A DNA stretch of 64,000 bases, from assembly GCA_964395095.1 (NCBI GenBank), contig CAYMZZ010000003.1, forward strand, positions 62,001-126,000, read 5' to 3'. This stretch comes from CAYMZZ01 sp964395095 (lineage in GTDB: Bacteria; Bacteroidota; Bacteroidia; Chitinophagales; Chitinophagaceae). The notes under the pieces are model-generated. The model searched no databases. It was given only the letters and a program-made list of their open reading frames with translations, and was not told the origin of the DNA. A program made the position numbers and the translations under genes. Numbering within the stretch: the first letter of the stretch is position 1; each line of letters starts with the position of its first letter. Shown piece after piece: positions 52,955-61,060 of the stretch.

Positions 52955-53920
52955 ATGAAGAAGACATTTTTAAAATATGGTATGTTCCTGGCCGCGTCGG
53001 TTCTGCTTTTCTCCTGCGAGAAAGCGGAGATCAAAGACGGCGGAGGAAAAACCCTGATTAAATTGACTGAAGGAGGTCCGGATCCTGTGGTAATGGCGCT
53101 GGACGTAAACCCTACAGTTGAAACAATTAAAATCGCCAACGTATTGCGCGATGCCAATACGAATGCCGACATCAACAAAGAGGCTACCATTACCATTACC
53201 AACACCCAGGCCTTCCTGGATGCATACAATGCGGATAATGGTACGGAGTATGAATTGCTGCCTCCCGGTTCTTTCACGATTCCCGCTGCTTCAGGCGTAA
53301 CCGTAAATGGCAACACCTGGACAATGACCCTTGCTTCCGGGGAATTTAACCGTGGCATTTCTGTAACCATCGACAAGAGCCTGCTGGACCTTTCCAAGTC
53401 CTACGCTTTTGGTCTGGAAGTTACACAGACTACCGTGGGTGAGCCCTCGGCTGGTACTGGTAATGGTATCGTAAACGTGCTGATCAAGAACGATTATGAT
53501 GGCGCTTACGAAGTAACCGGTACTATGACCGATGCCGCCGCAGCTTTGGAAGGTCTGTTTCCCATGAACTATCACCTGATCACAACCGGTGCTTCTTCCG
53601 TAGCCGGCTGGGATCCTGACTATTGGGTGGATTATTTCATCCCCATCATCAGCGGTGGTTCCGTGAGTGGTTATGGTGGATACAGCCCTGTTTTCACATT
53701 CAATGCGAGTGGTGAAGTTACGTCGGTGGTCAATATTTATGGCCAGCCCGCCAGCAATGGCCGCTACGCAGCCCTGGATCCCAGCGGAACCAACAAATGG
53801 GATCCTGCTACCCGCGATATTGATGTGAAGTTCTTTATGTATCAGCCGGCATCCGTTCCCCTGCCTGCACCCCGTGTGGTGTTTGACTGGCATATGGAAT
53901 ACAAAGGAGCCCGTCCTTAA
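52955..53920 (+). CDS. surface lipoprotein with DUF1735 (BT_3987-like) domain
   Basis: A 321-residue lipoprotein with lipobox LFSC (C21). Residues 40-165 contain the DUF1735 pattern: repeated Asn/Thr-rich strands, ITITNTQAFLDAYNADNGTEYELLPPGSF and SKSYAFGLEVTQT. The C-terminal half (about 175-321) is a beta-rich domain rich in Gly, Tyr and Trp. Such proteins are third members of SusCD loci and probably extra substrate-binding proteins. A strong terminator follows, closing the operon. Confidence 0.82.
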   Translation: MKKTFLKYGMFLAASVLLFSCEKAEIKDGGGKTLIKLTEGGPDPVVMALDVNPTVETIKIANVLRDANTNADINKEATITITNTQAFLDAYNADNGTEYELLPPGSFTIPAASGVTVNGNTWTMTLASGEFNRGISVTIDKSLLDLSKSYAFGLEVTQTTVGEPSAGTGNGIVNVLIKNDYDGAYEVTGTMTDAAAALEGLFPMNYHLITTGASSVAGWDPDYWVDYFIPIISGGSVSGYGGYSPVFTFNASGEVTSVVNIYGQPASNGRYAALDPSGTNKWDPATRDIDVKFFMYQPASVPLPAPRVVFDWHMEYKGARP

Positions 53921-53945
53921 TCCGATTACCGTTCATAGTTGAATA

Positions 53946-53979
53946 AGAAAGCGACCCCCCGGGGTCGCTTTCTGTTTTT
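53946..53979 (+). terminator. rho-independent terminator of the SusC/SusD operon
   Basis: A 13-base perfect stem, AGAAAGCGACCCC (53946-53958) with GGGGTCGCTTTCT (53961-53973), followed by GTTTTT. A strong intrinsic terminator. Confidence 0.9.
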
Positions 53980-54015
53980 GCGAAATCGTATCATTGAGGT
54001 AACGACGAGTATGGC

Positions 54016-54023
54016 TACCTTTA
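54016..54023 (+). promoter_or_regulatory. -7 box (TACCTTTA) of the DUF3467 gene
   Basis: Seven of eight TAnnTTTG positions, 25 bases before ATG 54049. Confidence 0.55.
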
Positions 54024-54048
54024 TGCTTTATTCAATTTTAAGATTATT

Positions 54049-54357
54049 ATGGCTGATACACAACCCAACCAACTGAATATTGAAATCTCGGAAGAGATTG
54101 CGGAAGGTCTTTATGCCAACCTTGCCATCATCACACATTCGCATGCCGAATTTGTAGTGGATTTTGTGAACGTGATGCCCGGCACACCCAAGAGTAAGGT
54201 GAAATCGCGCATTATCCTCACACCCCAACATGCCAAAAGGCTGATGAAGGCCCTCACGGAAAATATCGCCAAATTCGAATCAGTGAATGGCAATATCCGC
54301 GACCTGGAAGAAGTGAATTTGCCGCTGAATTTTGGAGGACCCACGGCGCAAGCGTGA
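54049..54357 (+). CDS. DUF3467 domain protein
   Basis: A 102-residue cytosolic protein that fits the small conserved DUF3467 family: LNIEISEEIAEGLYANLAIITHSHAEFVVDFVNVMPG-type N-terminal half, then SKVKSRIILTPQHAKRLMKAL. The family is widespread in bacteria and has no known function. It is monocistronic, and an inverted word repeat begins four bases after its stop. Confidence 0.9.
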   Translation: MADTQPNQLNIEISEEIAEGLYANLAIITHSHAEFVVDFVNVMPGTPKSKVKSRIILTPQHAKRLMKALTENIAKFESVNGNIRDLEEVNLPLNFGGPTAQA

Positions 54358-54360
54358 GGG

Positions 54361-54494
54361 AAGTTTTAAGTTCTAAGTTTTAAGTTGTCAGGATTGGTTT
54401 GATGATTTTACGTCTTTAATACTGGAAGAAGATATCTCTCCGGACTTCCCTTAACATCTCTTACTTAAAACTTACAACTTAAAACTTACAACTT
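54361..54494. repeat. inverted word repeat (AAGTTTTAAGTT) between convergent genes
   Basis: Arms 54361-54385 and 54463-54487 match at 24 of 25 positions. The 77-base centre is unique. The elements reach to within a few bases of both stop codons, so both transcripts would end with the hairpin. Confidence 0.85.
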
Positions 54495-54502
54495 TTCCTC
54501 CC

Positions 54503-55195
54503 TCACAATTCTCCCTGATCGGCAAACGAATAATATCCCTCCTGGCTGATGATCAAATGGTCCAGCACCTTTATTTCGAAGAAGGCGGCGGCTTCCTTTA
54601 TTTTTTGGGTAAGGCTGTGATCTGCTCCGCTGGGCCGGAGGTTGCCGGAGGGGTGGTTATGGCAAAGGACCAGGTTTACGGCATCGTATTCGAGCGCTTT
54701 GCGGATGATGATACGCGTATCCACCACCGTGGCGGCTATACCGCCCTGGCTGATGATCTCGAAATGGTTTACTTTGTTGGCCCGGTTCAGGAATACCACA
54801 CCAAACACTTCGTGCCGGTAATCCTCGAGCATGGGCTTCAGAAAGCCCGCCATCTCCGAGCTGTTGCGCATGATCTGGCGGGTGAGCGAAGTGCTCAGTT
54901 GCCGCCTGCGGCCCAGCTCAAAGGCCGCCACTATCGCCATGGCCCGGGCCTGGCCTATTCCCTTGATTTTCTGCAGGTCCTTAATCGGCATCTTGCTCAA
55001 TTGCACGATATCGTTCTCCGCTCCCGACAGAATATTGCGTGCGAGATCAAGCGCCGATTCTGTGCGGGTTCCGCTATGCAGCAGTATGGCCAAAAGCTCC
55101 GCGTTGCTGAGGGTGGGAGCACCCAGCATGCGTAATTTTTCGCGGGGTCTTTCGTCTTTTGCCCACTGCTTTATTGAGTACTTCTGCGCTTGCAT
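54503..55195 (-). CDS. radC: RadC/JAB-domain protein
   Basis: A 230-residue RadC. An N-terminal helix-hairpin-helix region (about 20-85: LGAPTLSNAELLAILL, LQKIKGIGQARAMAI) precedes the JAB/MPN+ metalloprotease-like domain (about 105-228) with the motif HNHPSGNLRPSGAD (H-x-H-x7-S-x2-D). The family was once linked to DNA repair; the true role is unclear. It converges with the DUF3467 gene. Confidence 0.94.
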   Translation of the reverse strand: MQAQKYSIKQWAKDERPREKLRMLGAPTLSNAELLAILLHSGTRTESALDLARNILSGAENDIVQLSKMPIKDLQKIKGIGQARAMAIVAAFELGRRRQLSTSLTRQIMRNSSEMAGFLKPMLEDYRHEVFGVVFLNRANKVNHFEIISQGGIAATVVDTRIIIRKALEYDAVNLVLCHNHPSGNLRPSGADHSLTQKIKEAAAFFEIKVLDHLIISQEGYYSFADQGEL

Positions 55196-55303
55196 GCCAT
55201 TAATTTAACTTCTATTTTTATCAATGAAAAGTGAATTTTCCCGCCGATTGGGGGAAAAACACAGGAATCCAAATTTTTGAAGAACCCCAAAAATCTGTAT
55301 TGT

Positions 55304-55525
55304 ATGAAATCCAGGTCCTCCTCATCCATGGGCGCTCTGCACCCCGTACTCTTCTTTGCCGTAATGTATGTAGTGGTTTTGTTCCTCTCCATTTTTATCT
55401 GTTCTTCCATTTTTCACAGCCTGAATGATTCCGAATCGGGAGTGGAAACCACACAGACGAACAATTTGGCCAGCGGTCAAAGCAGTATGCCGCTCCAGGT
55501 TTCGAGTGCGATAGTAGTGCGCTAA
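55304..55525 (+). CDS. small single-pass membrane protein
   Basis: A 73-residue protein with one clear membrane helix (about residues 13-35, LFFAVMYVVVLFLSIFICSS) between a Ser/Arg-rich start and a polar Ser/Thr/Gln-rich tail. No family recognised. ATG 55304 is preferred over an in-frame TTG nine codons upstream. No clear promoter box is placed; AAATTTTTG at about 55271-55279 is only suggestive. Coding status is plausible but not certain. Confidence 0.5.
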   Translation: MKSRSSSSMGALHPVLFFAVMYVVVLFLSIFICSSIFHSLNDSESGVETTQTNNLASGQSSMPLQVSSAIVVR

Positions 55526-55587
55526 GCCAATTGATTTTAATTTCCAGATTTTATCAGCCGTCAAACCGCTGATTGCATCGATATTAA

Positions 55588-55595
55588 TATCTTCG
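55588..55595 (+). promoter_or_regulatory. -7 box (TATCTTCG) and 5' hairpin of prs
   Basis: TATCTTCG matches seven of eight consensus positions and equals the box before the GT2 gene at 6.5 kb. GCTCCG (55598-55603) and CGGAGC (55615-55620) then form a 6-base stem at the very 5' end of the predicted mRNA. Confidence 0.45.
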
Positions 55596-55634
55596 CCGCT
55601 CCGGTATCCATAATCGGAGCATCAGTAATTACCC

Positions 55635-56585
55635 ATGCAATCAGCCAAAATATTCGCCGGCACCAGCTCCGGCCAGTTAGCCGAAAATATTTGCCTGAAA
55701 TATGGCACAAGACCTGGTAAAATCGCCATCCAGCATTTTAGTGATGGTGAAATATGTCCCGTCTTCCTGGAAAGTATCCGGGGAGACTTTGTTTTTTTGG
55801 TCCAGAGCACCAATGCCCCGGCCGATAACCTGCTGGAGCTGCTCCTGATGATTGATGCGGCCCGCCGCGCCTCGGCTTATAAAGTGATAGCCGTGATGCC
55901 CTATTATGGCTATGGTCGCCAGGATCGAAAGGATAAACCCCGGGTTGCTATCGGCAGTAAGTTGGTAGCCAATATGTTAACCGCCGCCGGGGCCGACCGG
56001 ATCATTACCATGGACCTGCATGCACCGCAGATCCAGGGTTATTTCGATATTCCGGTGGACCACCTCGACAGCCACGCAGTTTTTATCCCTTATATTGAGA
56101 ATCTACAACTGGAAAACCTTACCTTTGCGGCCCCCGATGTAGGGGCGACCAACCGGATAAGGGAGATCGCCAACTACTTCAATGCCGAAATGGTGATCTG
56201 CGATAAGCACCGAAAACGTGCCAACGAAATTGCCAGTATGGCCCTGATCGGGGATGTGACCGACCGGGATATCGTGATCATCGATGATATCTGCGATACC
56301 GGGGGCACATTGGCCAAGAGTGCCGCACTGATGAAGGAAAAAGGTGCCCGCAGCGTAAGAGCGCTGATCACCCACCCCGTACTCAGTGGAAAGGCATACG
56401 AAAACCTGGAGAACAGCGTGTTGGAGGAAGTTGTTGTTTGCGACACTATTCCCCTGCGTAAGGAAAGTGAGAAGATAAAGGTAATCACCGTAGCTGAACT
56501 CTTTGCCGTGGCTATCCGAAATGCGTTTGAGAACAAGAGCATCACCAGTCTCTTTGTACACTCGCAAAGGAGAACCAGCCTTTAA
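55635..56585 (+). CDS. prs: ribose-phosphate pyrophosphokinase
   Basis: A 316-residue PRPP synthetase, making PRPP from ribose-5-phosphate and ATP for purine, pyrimidine, His, Trp and NAD synthesis. Motifs are FSDGEICPVFLESIRG, MPYYGYGRQDRK, the divalent-cation site MDLHAPQIQGYFD and the PRPP loop VIIDDICDTGGTLAKSA. Length is standard. rplY follows after 27 bases and both probably end at the terminator at 57248. Confidence 0.97.
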   Translation: MQSAKIFAGTSSGQLAENICLKYGTRPGKIAIQHFSDGEICPVFLESIRGDFVFLVQSTNAPADNLLELLLMIDAARRASAYKVIAVMPYYGYGRQDRKDKPRVAIGSKLVANMLTAAGADRIITMDLHAPQIQGYFDIPVDHLDSHAVFIPYIENLQLENLTFAAPDVGATNRIREIANYFNAEMVICDKHRKRANEIASMALIGDVTDRDIVIIDDICDTGGTLAKSAALMKEKGARSVRALITHPVLSGKAYENLENSVLEEVVVCDTIPLRKESEKIKVITVAELFAVAIRNAFENKSITSLFVHSQRRTSL

Positions 56586-56612
56586 GCGCGTAAACATTTA
56601 AACAACATAACA

Positions 56613-57206
56613 ATGAACACAATTACAATCGAAGGACAACTGAGGACCGGATTCGGGAAAAGCTCCACCCGACAACTCCGCTCTCAGGGACTGGTGCCTG
56701 GTGTAATTTACGGAGGACCCCAGGAGGTAAATTTTGCCGCGCCTGCCGTAGCATTTAAAAACCTGGTTTACACACCTAATTTCCAGATCGCTGAAATCAA
56801 GCTCGACGGAAAATCGTACCGCACCATTTTGAAGGACCTTCAGTTTGACAAAGTAAGTGATCAACTGATTCACATTGACCTGCTGGAACTGGTAGAAGAC
56901 AAGAAAGTGGTAGCCGATATTCCCATCAAGCTGGTGGGTGCATCCAAGGGTGTAAAAGAGGGTGGCCGACTGGTTTCAAAAATGAAAAGCCTGAAGGTGA
57001 AAACCTATCCCAGGCACTTGAAGGAAGCCATCGAAGTGCCCATCGACGACCTGGAACTGAACGGTAATATTCGTGTGGAAGATGTGGTGGCAGAGAACTA
57101 CGAGATTCTGAACTCGCCTCGTATTCCCATCGCCTCTGTGGTTATGACCCGTCAGTTGAAGCAGGAAGAAGCCACTGCGCCGAAAGCCGCTGAAGCGAAG
57201 AAATAA
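56613..57206 (+). CDS. rplY: ribosomal protein L25/Ctc (bL25)
   Basis: A 197-residue long-form bL25 (Ctc type): an N-terminal 5S-rRNA-binding domain (about 1-92, TITIEGQLRTGFGKSSTRQLR, GLVPGVIYGG, QFDKVSDQLIHIDLLEL) and a C-terminal beta domain (about 95-180), then an Ala/Glu/Lys-rich tail. The prs-ctc-pth gene order is conserved in many bacteria and is kept here. Confidence 0.96.
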   Translation: MNTITIEGQLRTGFGKSSTRQLRSQGLVPGVIYGGPQEVNFAAPAVAFKNLVYTPNFQIAEIKLDGKSYRTILKDLQFDKVSDQLIHIDLLELVEDKKVVADIPIKLVGASKGVKEGGRLVSKMKSLKVKTYPRHLKEAIEVPIDDLELNGNIRVEDVVAENYEILNSPRIPIASVVMTRQLKQEEATAPKAAEAKK

Positions 57207-57247
57207 TCAGCGTCAGAAAATCCTGATTCTGGTTTCAACAACAATAC

Positions 57248-57284
57248 AATGCCTGTACCATGCCAATGGTACAGGCATTTGTTT
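57248..57284 (+). terminator. rho-independent terminator after rplY
   Basis: A perfect 14-base stem, AATGCCTGTACCAT (57248-57261) with ATGGTACAGGCATT (57266-57279), loop GCCA, then TGTTT. It separates the prs-rplY transcript from pth. Confidence 0.88.
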
Positions 57285-57296
57285 GAAAGATTATTC

Positions 57297-57304
57297 CATT
57301 TTTG
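57297..57304 (+). promoter_or_regulatory. -7 box (CATTTTTG) of pth
   Basis: Seven of eight consensus positions, four bases before ATG 57309 and just past the terminator, as expected for a separately started, leaderless pth mRNA. Confidence 0.5.
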
Positions 57305-57308
57305 CACT

Positions 57309-57884
57309 ATGAAATTTCTGATCGCCGGCCTGGGAAATATCGGTAACGAATACGCGCATACAAGACATAATATCGGTTTTGATGTACTGATGGCATTTGT
57401 GCAGAAGCATGGTGGCAGTTTCCAAAACGACCGGCTCGTATATAAGGCCGAAGTAAAATGGAAGGGTAAAACCTTTGTGTGCATTTGCCCCACGACCTAT
57501 ATGAACCTAAGCGGTAAAGCGGTTAAATACTGGTTGGATAAGGAAAAACTGGGCCCCGACAAATTGCTCGTTATTACCGACGACCTGGCCCTTCCCCTCG
57601 AGAAATTGCGGCTGCGTCCGGGTGGCAGCGATGGGGGGCATAATGGCCTGCGCAGTATCACCGAAACCATTGGCAGCGCCGAATATCCCCGGCTTCGATT
57701 TGGTATCGGCAACAATTACCCCAAAGGGATGCAGGCCGATTATGTGCTGTCGCGCTGGAGGCCTGAGGAGGAAGCCCTGGTAAAACTCAAAATCGAAAAA
57801 TCGGTGGAGGTGATAGAGCAGTTTGCCAGCGTAGGGGTCCAGATGACTATGAACCAGGTAAATAATAAGCTCTTTTCTTTATGA
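57309..57884 (+). CDS. pth: peptidyl-tRNA hydrolase Pth
   Basis: A 191-residue Pth that releases peptides from peptidyl-tRNA. The N-terminal FLIAGLGNIGNEYAHTRHNIGFDVL contains the conserved Asn and the catalytic His (in TRHNIG), and CPTTYMNLSGKAV, DDLALPLEKLRLRPGGSDGGHNGLRS (in outline) and RFGIGN follow. ATG 57309 is chosen because the frame's upstream ATG lies inside the terminator stem at 57249. Confidence 0.96.
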   Translation: MKFLIAGLGNIGNEYAHTRHNIGFDVLMAFVQKHGGSFQNDRLVYKAEVKWKGKTFVCICPTTYMNLSGKAVKYWLDKEKLGPDKLLVITDDLALPLEKLRLRPGGSDGGHNGLRSITETIGSAEYPRLRFGIGNNYPKGMQADYVLSRWRPEEEALVKLKIEKSVEVIEQFASVGVQMTMNQVNNKLFSL

Positions 57885-58028
57885 GATGTCCTACACATTA
57901 CTTATTTTAGCAGCCTGACTTTTTCACTGTCCTAAAATCCAATTAACTTATTGATTCTAAAGAATATATGGGATGAGCAATCCTGAGGAAAAGTATCCGA
58001 TGTATTTAAACAACAACCAGCCTGGATT

Positions 58029-58640
58029 ATGAAGATTTTTTGCGTAGGTCGTAATTATGTTGCCCATGCGAAGGAATTGGGAAACGAAGTGCCGGATGAG
58101 CCCGTGATATTCATGAAGCCCAAGAGCGCCATGCTTCAGCCGCATACGCCTTTTTATTATCCCGAATTCACCAACGAACTCCATTACGAATGCGAGCTGG
58201 TCATTCGTATCAGCAAGAACGGTAAGTATATCCAGGAAAAATATGCGAACAAATATTATGACGCTATTACGACCGGCATAGATTTTACTGCACGCGATAT
58301 TCAGAACGAACTCAAATCAAAAGGCCTGCCCTGGGAAAAAGCAAAAGCCTGGGACAATTCAGCCGTTATCGGCAAATGGATTCCCTTTACAGAGATCAAG
58401 AATCGCAAGGAGATCAATTTCAGCCTGCTCAAGAATAATGAGCGTGTGCAGGAAGGCAGCTCCAGCCTGATGATCCACAATTTCGACAATATCGTTTCCT
58501 ATATCTCCAATTTCTTCTCCGTCAATATAGGAGATGTCATCTTCACAGGCACGCCAGCCGGCGTGGGCGAAGCCGTAGTGGGCGACGAACTCGAAGGGTT
58601 TATTGAGAAGGAGAGTTTGTTTAAGTTGGAAGTGAAATAA
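58029..58640 (+). CDS. fumarylacetoacetate hydrolase (FAH) family protein
   Basis: A 203-residue FAH-fold protein: FCVGRNYVAHAKELGNE at the start, FMKPKSAML, metal ligands in HYECELVI (E-x-E pattern) and DFTARD, and FTGTPAGVGEAVVGD near the end. Single-domain FAH proteins of this size act as acylpyruvate hydrolases (FAHD1/YcgM-like) or oxaloacetate decarboxylases. Which reaction applies is not readable. The 144 bases before it show no repeats and no clear promoter. Confidence 0.88.
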   Translation: MKIFCVGRNYVAHAKELGNEVPDEPVIFMKPKSAMLQPHTPFYYPEFTNELHYECELVIRISKNGKYIQEKYANKYYDAITTGIDFTARDIQNELKSKGLPWEKAKAWDNSAVIGKWIPFTEIKNRKEINFSLLKNNERVQEGSSSLMIHNFDNIVSYISNFFSVNIGDVIFTGTPAGVGEAVVGDELEGFIEKESLFKLEVK

Positions 58641-58645
58641 GTGGA

Positions 58646-58806
58646 AAGTTTTAAGTTATAAGTTTTAAGTGGGGAGTGGCAAATGTTCTCTTTCGAAAAA
58701 GAGAATCCATGTTATAAAAGTTGCCTACTTATTCTGGCGTGTCCTTTCTTTCCAAAGGCCTGCCTAAATACTTCACTTAAAACTTACAACTTAAAACTTA
58801 CAACTC
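58646..58806. repeat. inverted word repeat (AAGTTTTAAGTT) with an inner hairpin
   Basis: Arms 58646-58670 and 58775-58799 match at 24 of 25 positions, flanked by GGGGAGT (58670s) and ACTCCCC (58803-58809) as a further pair. The centre has a separate 8-base stem TTCTCTTT/AAAGAGAA (58686-58705) with a CGAA loop. It lies between two plus-strand genes, ending the FAH transcript and preceding the next promoter. Confidence 0.8.
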
Positions 58807-58830
58807 CCCACAACTTACGTCCGTTAGCAT

Positions 58831-58838
58831 TACCTTTG
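58831..58838 (+). promoter_or_regulatory. -7 box (TACCTTTG) of the E1 dehydrogenase gene
   Basis: Exact TAnnTTTG match, 19 bases before ATG 58858. Confidence 0.75.
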
Positions 58839-58857
58839 TCCCTACTCCAGTTAGGCT

Positions 58858-60921
58858 ATGACGGACACATCTTTATTACGAAAGGCTTTTTCATGGATGG
58901 CGCAGGTGCAGGTAATGGCGGAAACCTATGAAGCCAACCGGCCCATCTGTAAATATGTACATTCCACTTCCCGCGGACATGAAGCCATACAACTGGCAAC
59001 GGCCCTGCAACTGATGCCGCAGGATTTTGTAAGCCCTTATTATCGGGATGAAAGCATGCTGCTGGGCCTGGGCTTCAGCCCTTATGAGCTCATGTTGCAG
59101 TTGCTGGCAAAGGGCGAGGATATTTTCACGGGCGGAAGAGAATACTATTCGCATCCCAATTACAGGGGCGACGACAAACCGGGCATTATCCACCAAAGCA
59201 GTGCCACGGGCATGCAGGCCATTCCCACCACCGGTATAGCACAGGGCATACGGTATTGGGAACGACAAGATCCGGCTCGTCTTCGCAAAGGCCCCGGCGG
59301 CGAATTACCGATTGTGATCTGCTCCCTGGGCGATGCGAGCATGACCGAGGGTGAGGTGAGCGAAGCCCTGCAGTTTGCCGTCTTGCACCAGCTACCCATC
59401 ATCTACCTGGTTCAGGACAATAACTGGGGTATCAGTGTAACGGCTTCCGAAGCACGCGCCATGAATGCCTTTGAATTTGCAGCCGGCTTCCGTGGTCTGA
59501 ACCGGATACAGGTGGATGGCAGCGATTTTGAAGCCTCCTTTGAGATCATGGAGTATGTATGCCGGGAAGTGCGACAACATCGTAAGCCCTGGCTGGTGCA
59601 CGCACAGGTACCCCTGCTGGGCCACCATACCAGTGGTGTGCGAAAAGAATTCTACCGCTCCGACGAAGACTGGGCCAGCCACCAGCAAAGGGATCCCTAT
59701 ACAAAACTTCGCGCTATTCTTATAGAGAAGATAGGAGAGGATACCGTAAAGGAGATGGAAGCCGAAGCTCGCACAGGGGTACTGGCCGATTTTCAGCGGG
59801 CAGTAGCAGCTCCTGATCCCGATCCCGCCACGGCGGAGGATCATGTTTTTACCGACAATACTGTAAACCAGGAAGAAGGGGAGCGATCACCCGCAAATGC
59901 CCCCAGGATTGTGATGGTGGATGCCGCACTCTTTGCCATCAGGGAGTTGATGCAAAAGCATCCGGAGCTGGTGCTGTATGGACAAGATGTAGGACAACGA
60001 CTCGGTGGCGTGTTTCGTGAAGCCGCTACACTGGCCGATCAGTTTGGAAGCGATCGCGTTTTCAATACGGCCATCCAGGAAGCCTATATCGTTGGCAGCA
60101 CCGTGGGGTTAAATGCCGTGGGCATCAGGCCTATCGTAGAAGTGCAGTTTGCCGATTATATCTATCCCGGCATCAATCAACTGGTTACTGAAATCAGTAA
60201 GAGTTCCTATCTCAGTTGTGGCCGCTTCCCCATTTCCATGATATTGCGTGTACCCATTGGGGCTTATGGCGGTGGTGGCCCCTATCATAGTGGCAGCGTG
60301 GAAACAACCCTGTTAAGCATCAAGGGCATTAAAGTAGTATATCCTTCCAATGCTGCCGACATGAAGGGTTTGATGAAAGCTGCTTATTACGATGGCAATC
60401 CAGTCGTCATGCTGGAACACAAGGGGCTTTACTGGAGCAAAGTGCCGGGTACCGAAGCGGCCCGTACCGCAGAGCCGTCGGCCGACTATATTGTTCCCCT
60501 CGGCAAGGGCCGGATTGTGCAGCATGCGGCGGAAGAAAATATTCGCAACGGCGATTCGGTACTGGTGATTTCCTATGGTATGGGTGTGCATTGGGCCCTT
60601 GGCGCCGCACGTGAACTGAAAGAAAGGGTGGAAATTCTCGACCTGCGCAGTCTCTTTCCGCTCGATGAAGAATTGATTTTCGAACGGGTGAAGCTGCATG
60701 GAAAATGTTTGGTGCTCACGGAGGAGCAGCAGAATAACTCCTTCGCCGAAGCCCTCGCCGGCCGCATCAGCAAAGCCTGCTTTCCCTGGCTCGACGCCGC
60801 ACCCGAAGTATTAGGCGCCGCCAATGTACCGGCCATTCCGATGAATATGGGTCTGGAAAAGGAAATTTTGCCGAGTGTGGAGAAGCTGCTGGCAAGGTTG
60901 GAAAAGCTGCTTGTGGAGTAG
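58858..60921 (+). CDS. fused alpha/beta E1 component of a 2-oxo acid dehydrogenase
   Basis: A 687-residue thiamine-diphosphate enzyme. Residues 1-330 are the E1 alpha type, with the TPP/Mg motif GDASMTEGEVSEAL through QDNNWGIS. An acidic Pro/Ala-rich linker spans about 330-360, and residues 362-687 are the transketolase-like E1 beta (ELVLYGQDVGQRLGGVF, VEVQFADYIYPGINQL, VLVISYGMGVHWAL). Most like the branched-chain 2-oxo acid dehydrogenase. No E2 or E3 gene is near, so it must use lipoyl partners encoded elsewhere. Confidence 0.92.
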   Translation: MTDTSLLRKAFSWMAQVQVMAETYEANRPICKYVHSTSRGHEAIQLATALQLMPQDFVSPYYRDESMLLGLGFSPYELMLQLLAKGEDIFTGGREYYSHPNYRGDDKPGIIHQSSATGMQAIPTTGIAQGIRYWERQDPARLRKGPGGELPIVICSLGDASMTEGEVSEALQFAVLHQLPIIYLVQDNNWGISVTASEARAMNAFEFAAGFRGLNRIQVDGSDFEASFEIMEYVCREVRQHRKPWLVHAQVPLLGHHTSGVRKEFYRSDEDWASHQQRDPYTKLRAILIEKIGEDTVKEMEAEARTGVLADFQRAVAAPDPDPATAEDHVFTDNTVNQEEGERSPANAPRIVMVDAALFAIRELMQKHPELVLYGQDVGQRLGGVFREAATLADQFGSDRVFNTAIQEAYIVGSTVGLNAVGIRPIVEVQFADYIYPGINQLVTEISKSSYLSCGRFPISMILRVPIGAYGGGGPYHSGSVETTLLSIKGIKVVYPSNAADMKGLMKAAYYDGNPVVMLEHKGLYWSKVPGTEAARTAEPSADYIVPLGKGRIVQHAAEENIRNGDSVLVISYGMGVHWALGAARELKERVEILDLRSLFPLDEELIFERVKLHGKCLVLTEEQQNNSFAEALAGRISKACFPWLDAAPEVLGAANVPAIPMNMGLEKEILPSVEKLLARLEKLLVE

Positions 60922-61060
60922 TAAGTTTTAAGTTGTATGTTTTAAGTTTTTGATGGAAGTAAGCTTTATGTGATATATTTATTTCAGCAGTAATAATCAA
61001 TTTACTTCCCAATCCTAAACAAACCTTACTACTTAAAACTTACTACTTACTACTTAAAAC
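60918..61060. repeat. inverted word repeat (TAGTAAGTTTTAAGT) between convergent genes
   Basis: Arms 60919-60933 and 61031-61045 are a perfect 15-base match, extended by similar words. The left arm includes the TAG stop of the E1 gene and the right arm ends at the stop of the histidine kinase gene. An inner GGAAGTAA/TTACTTCC pair (about 60955 and 61011) adds a second layer. Confidence 0.8.

Noticed and set aside
57249..57308. Longer pth start at ATG 57249
   Set aside because: The extra codons lie inside a perfect terminator stem and do not resemble Pth; ATG 57309 has a promoter box just upstream.
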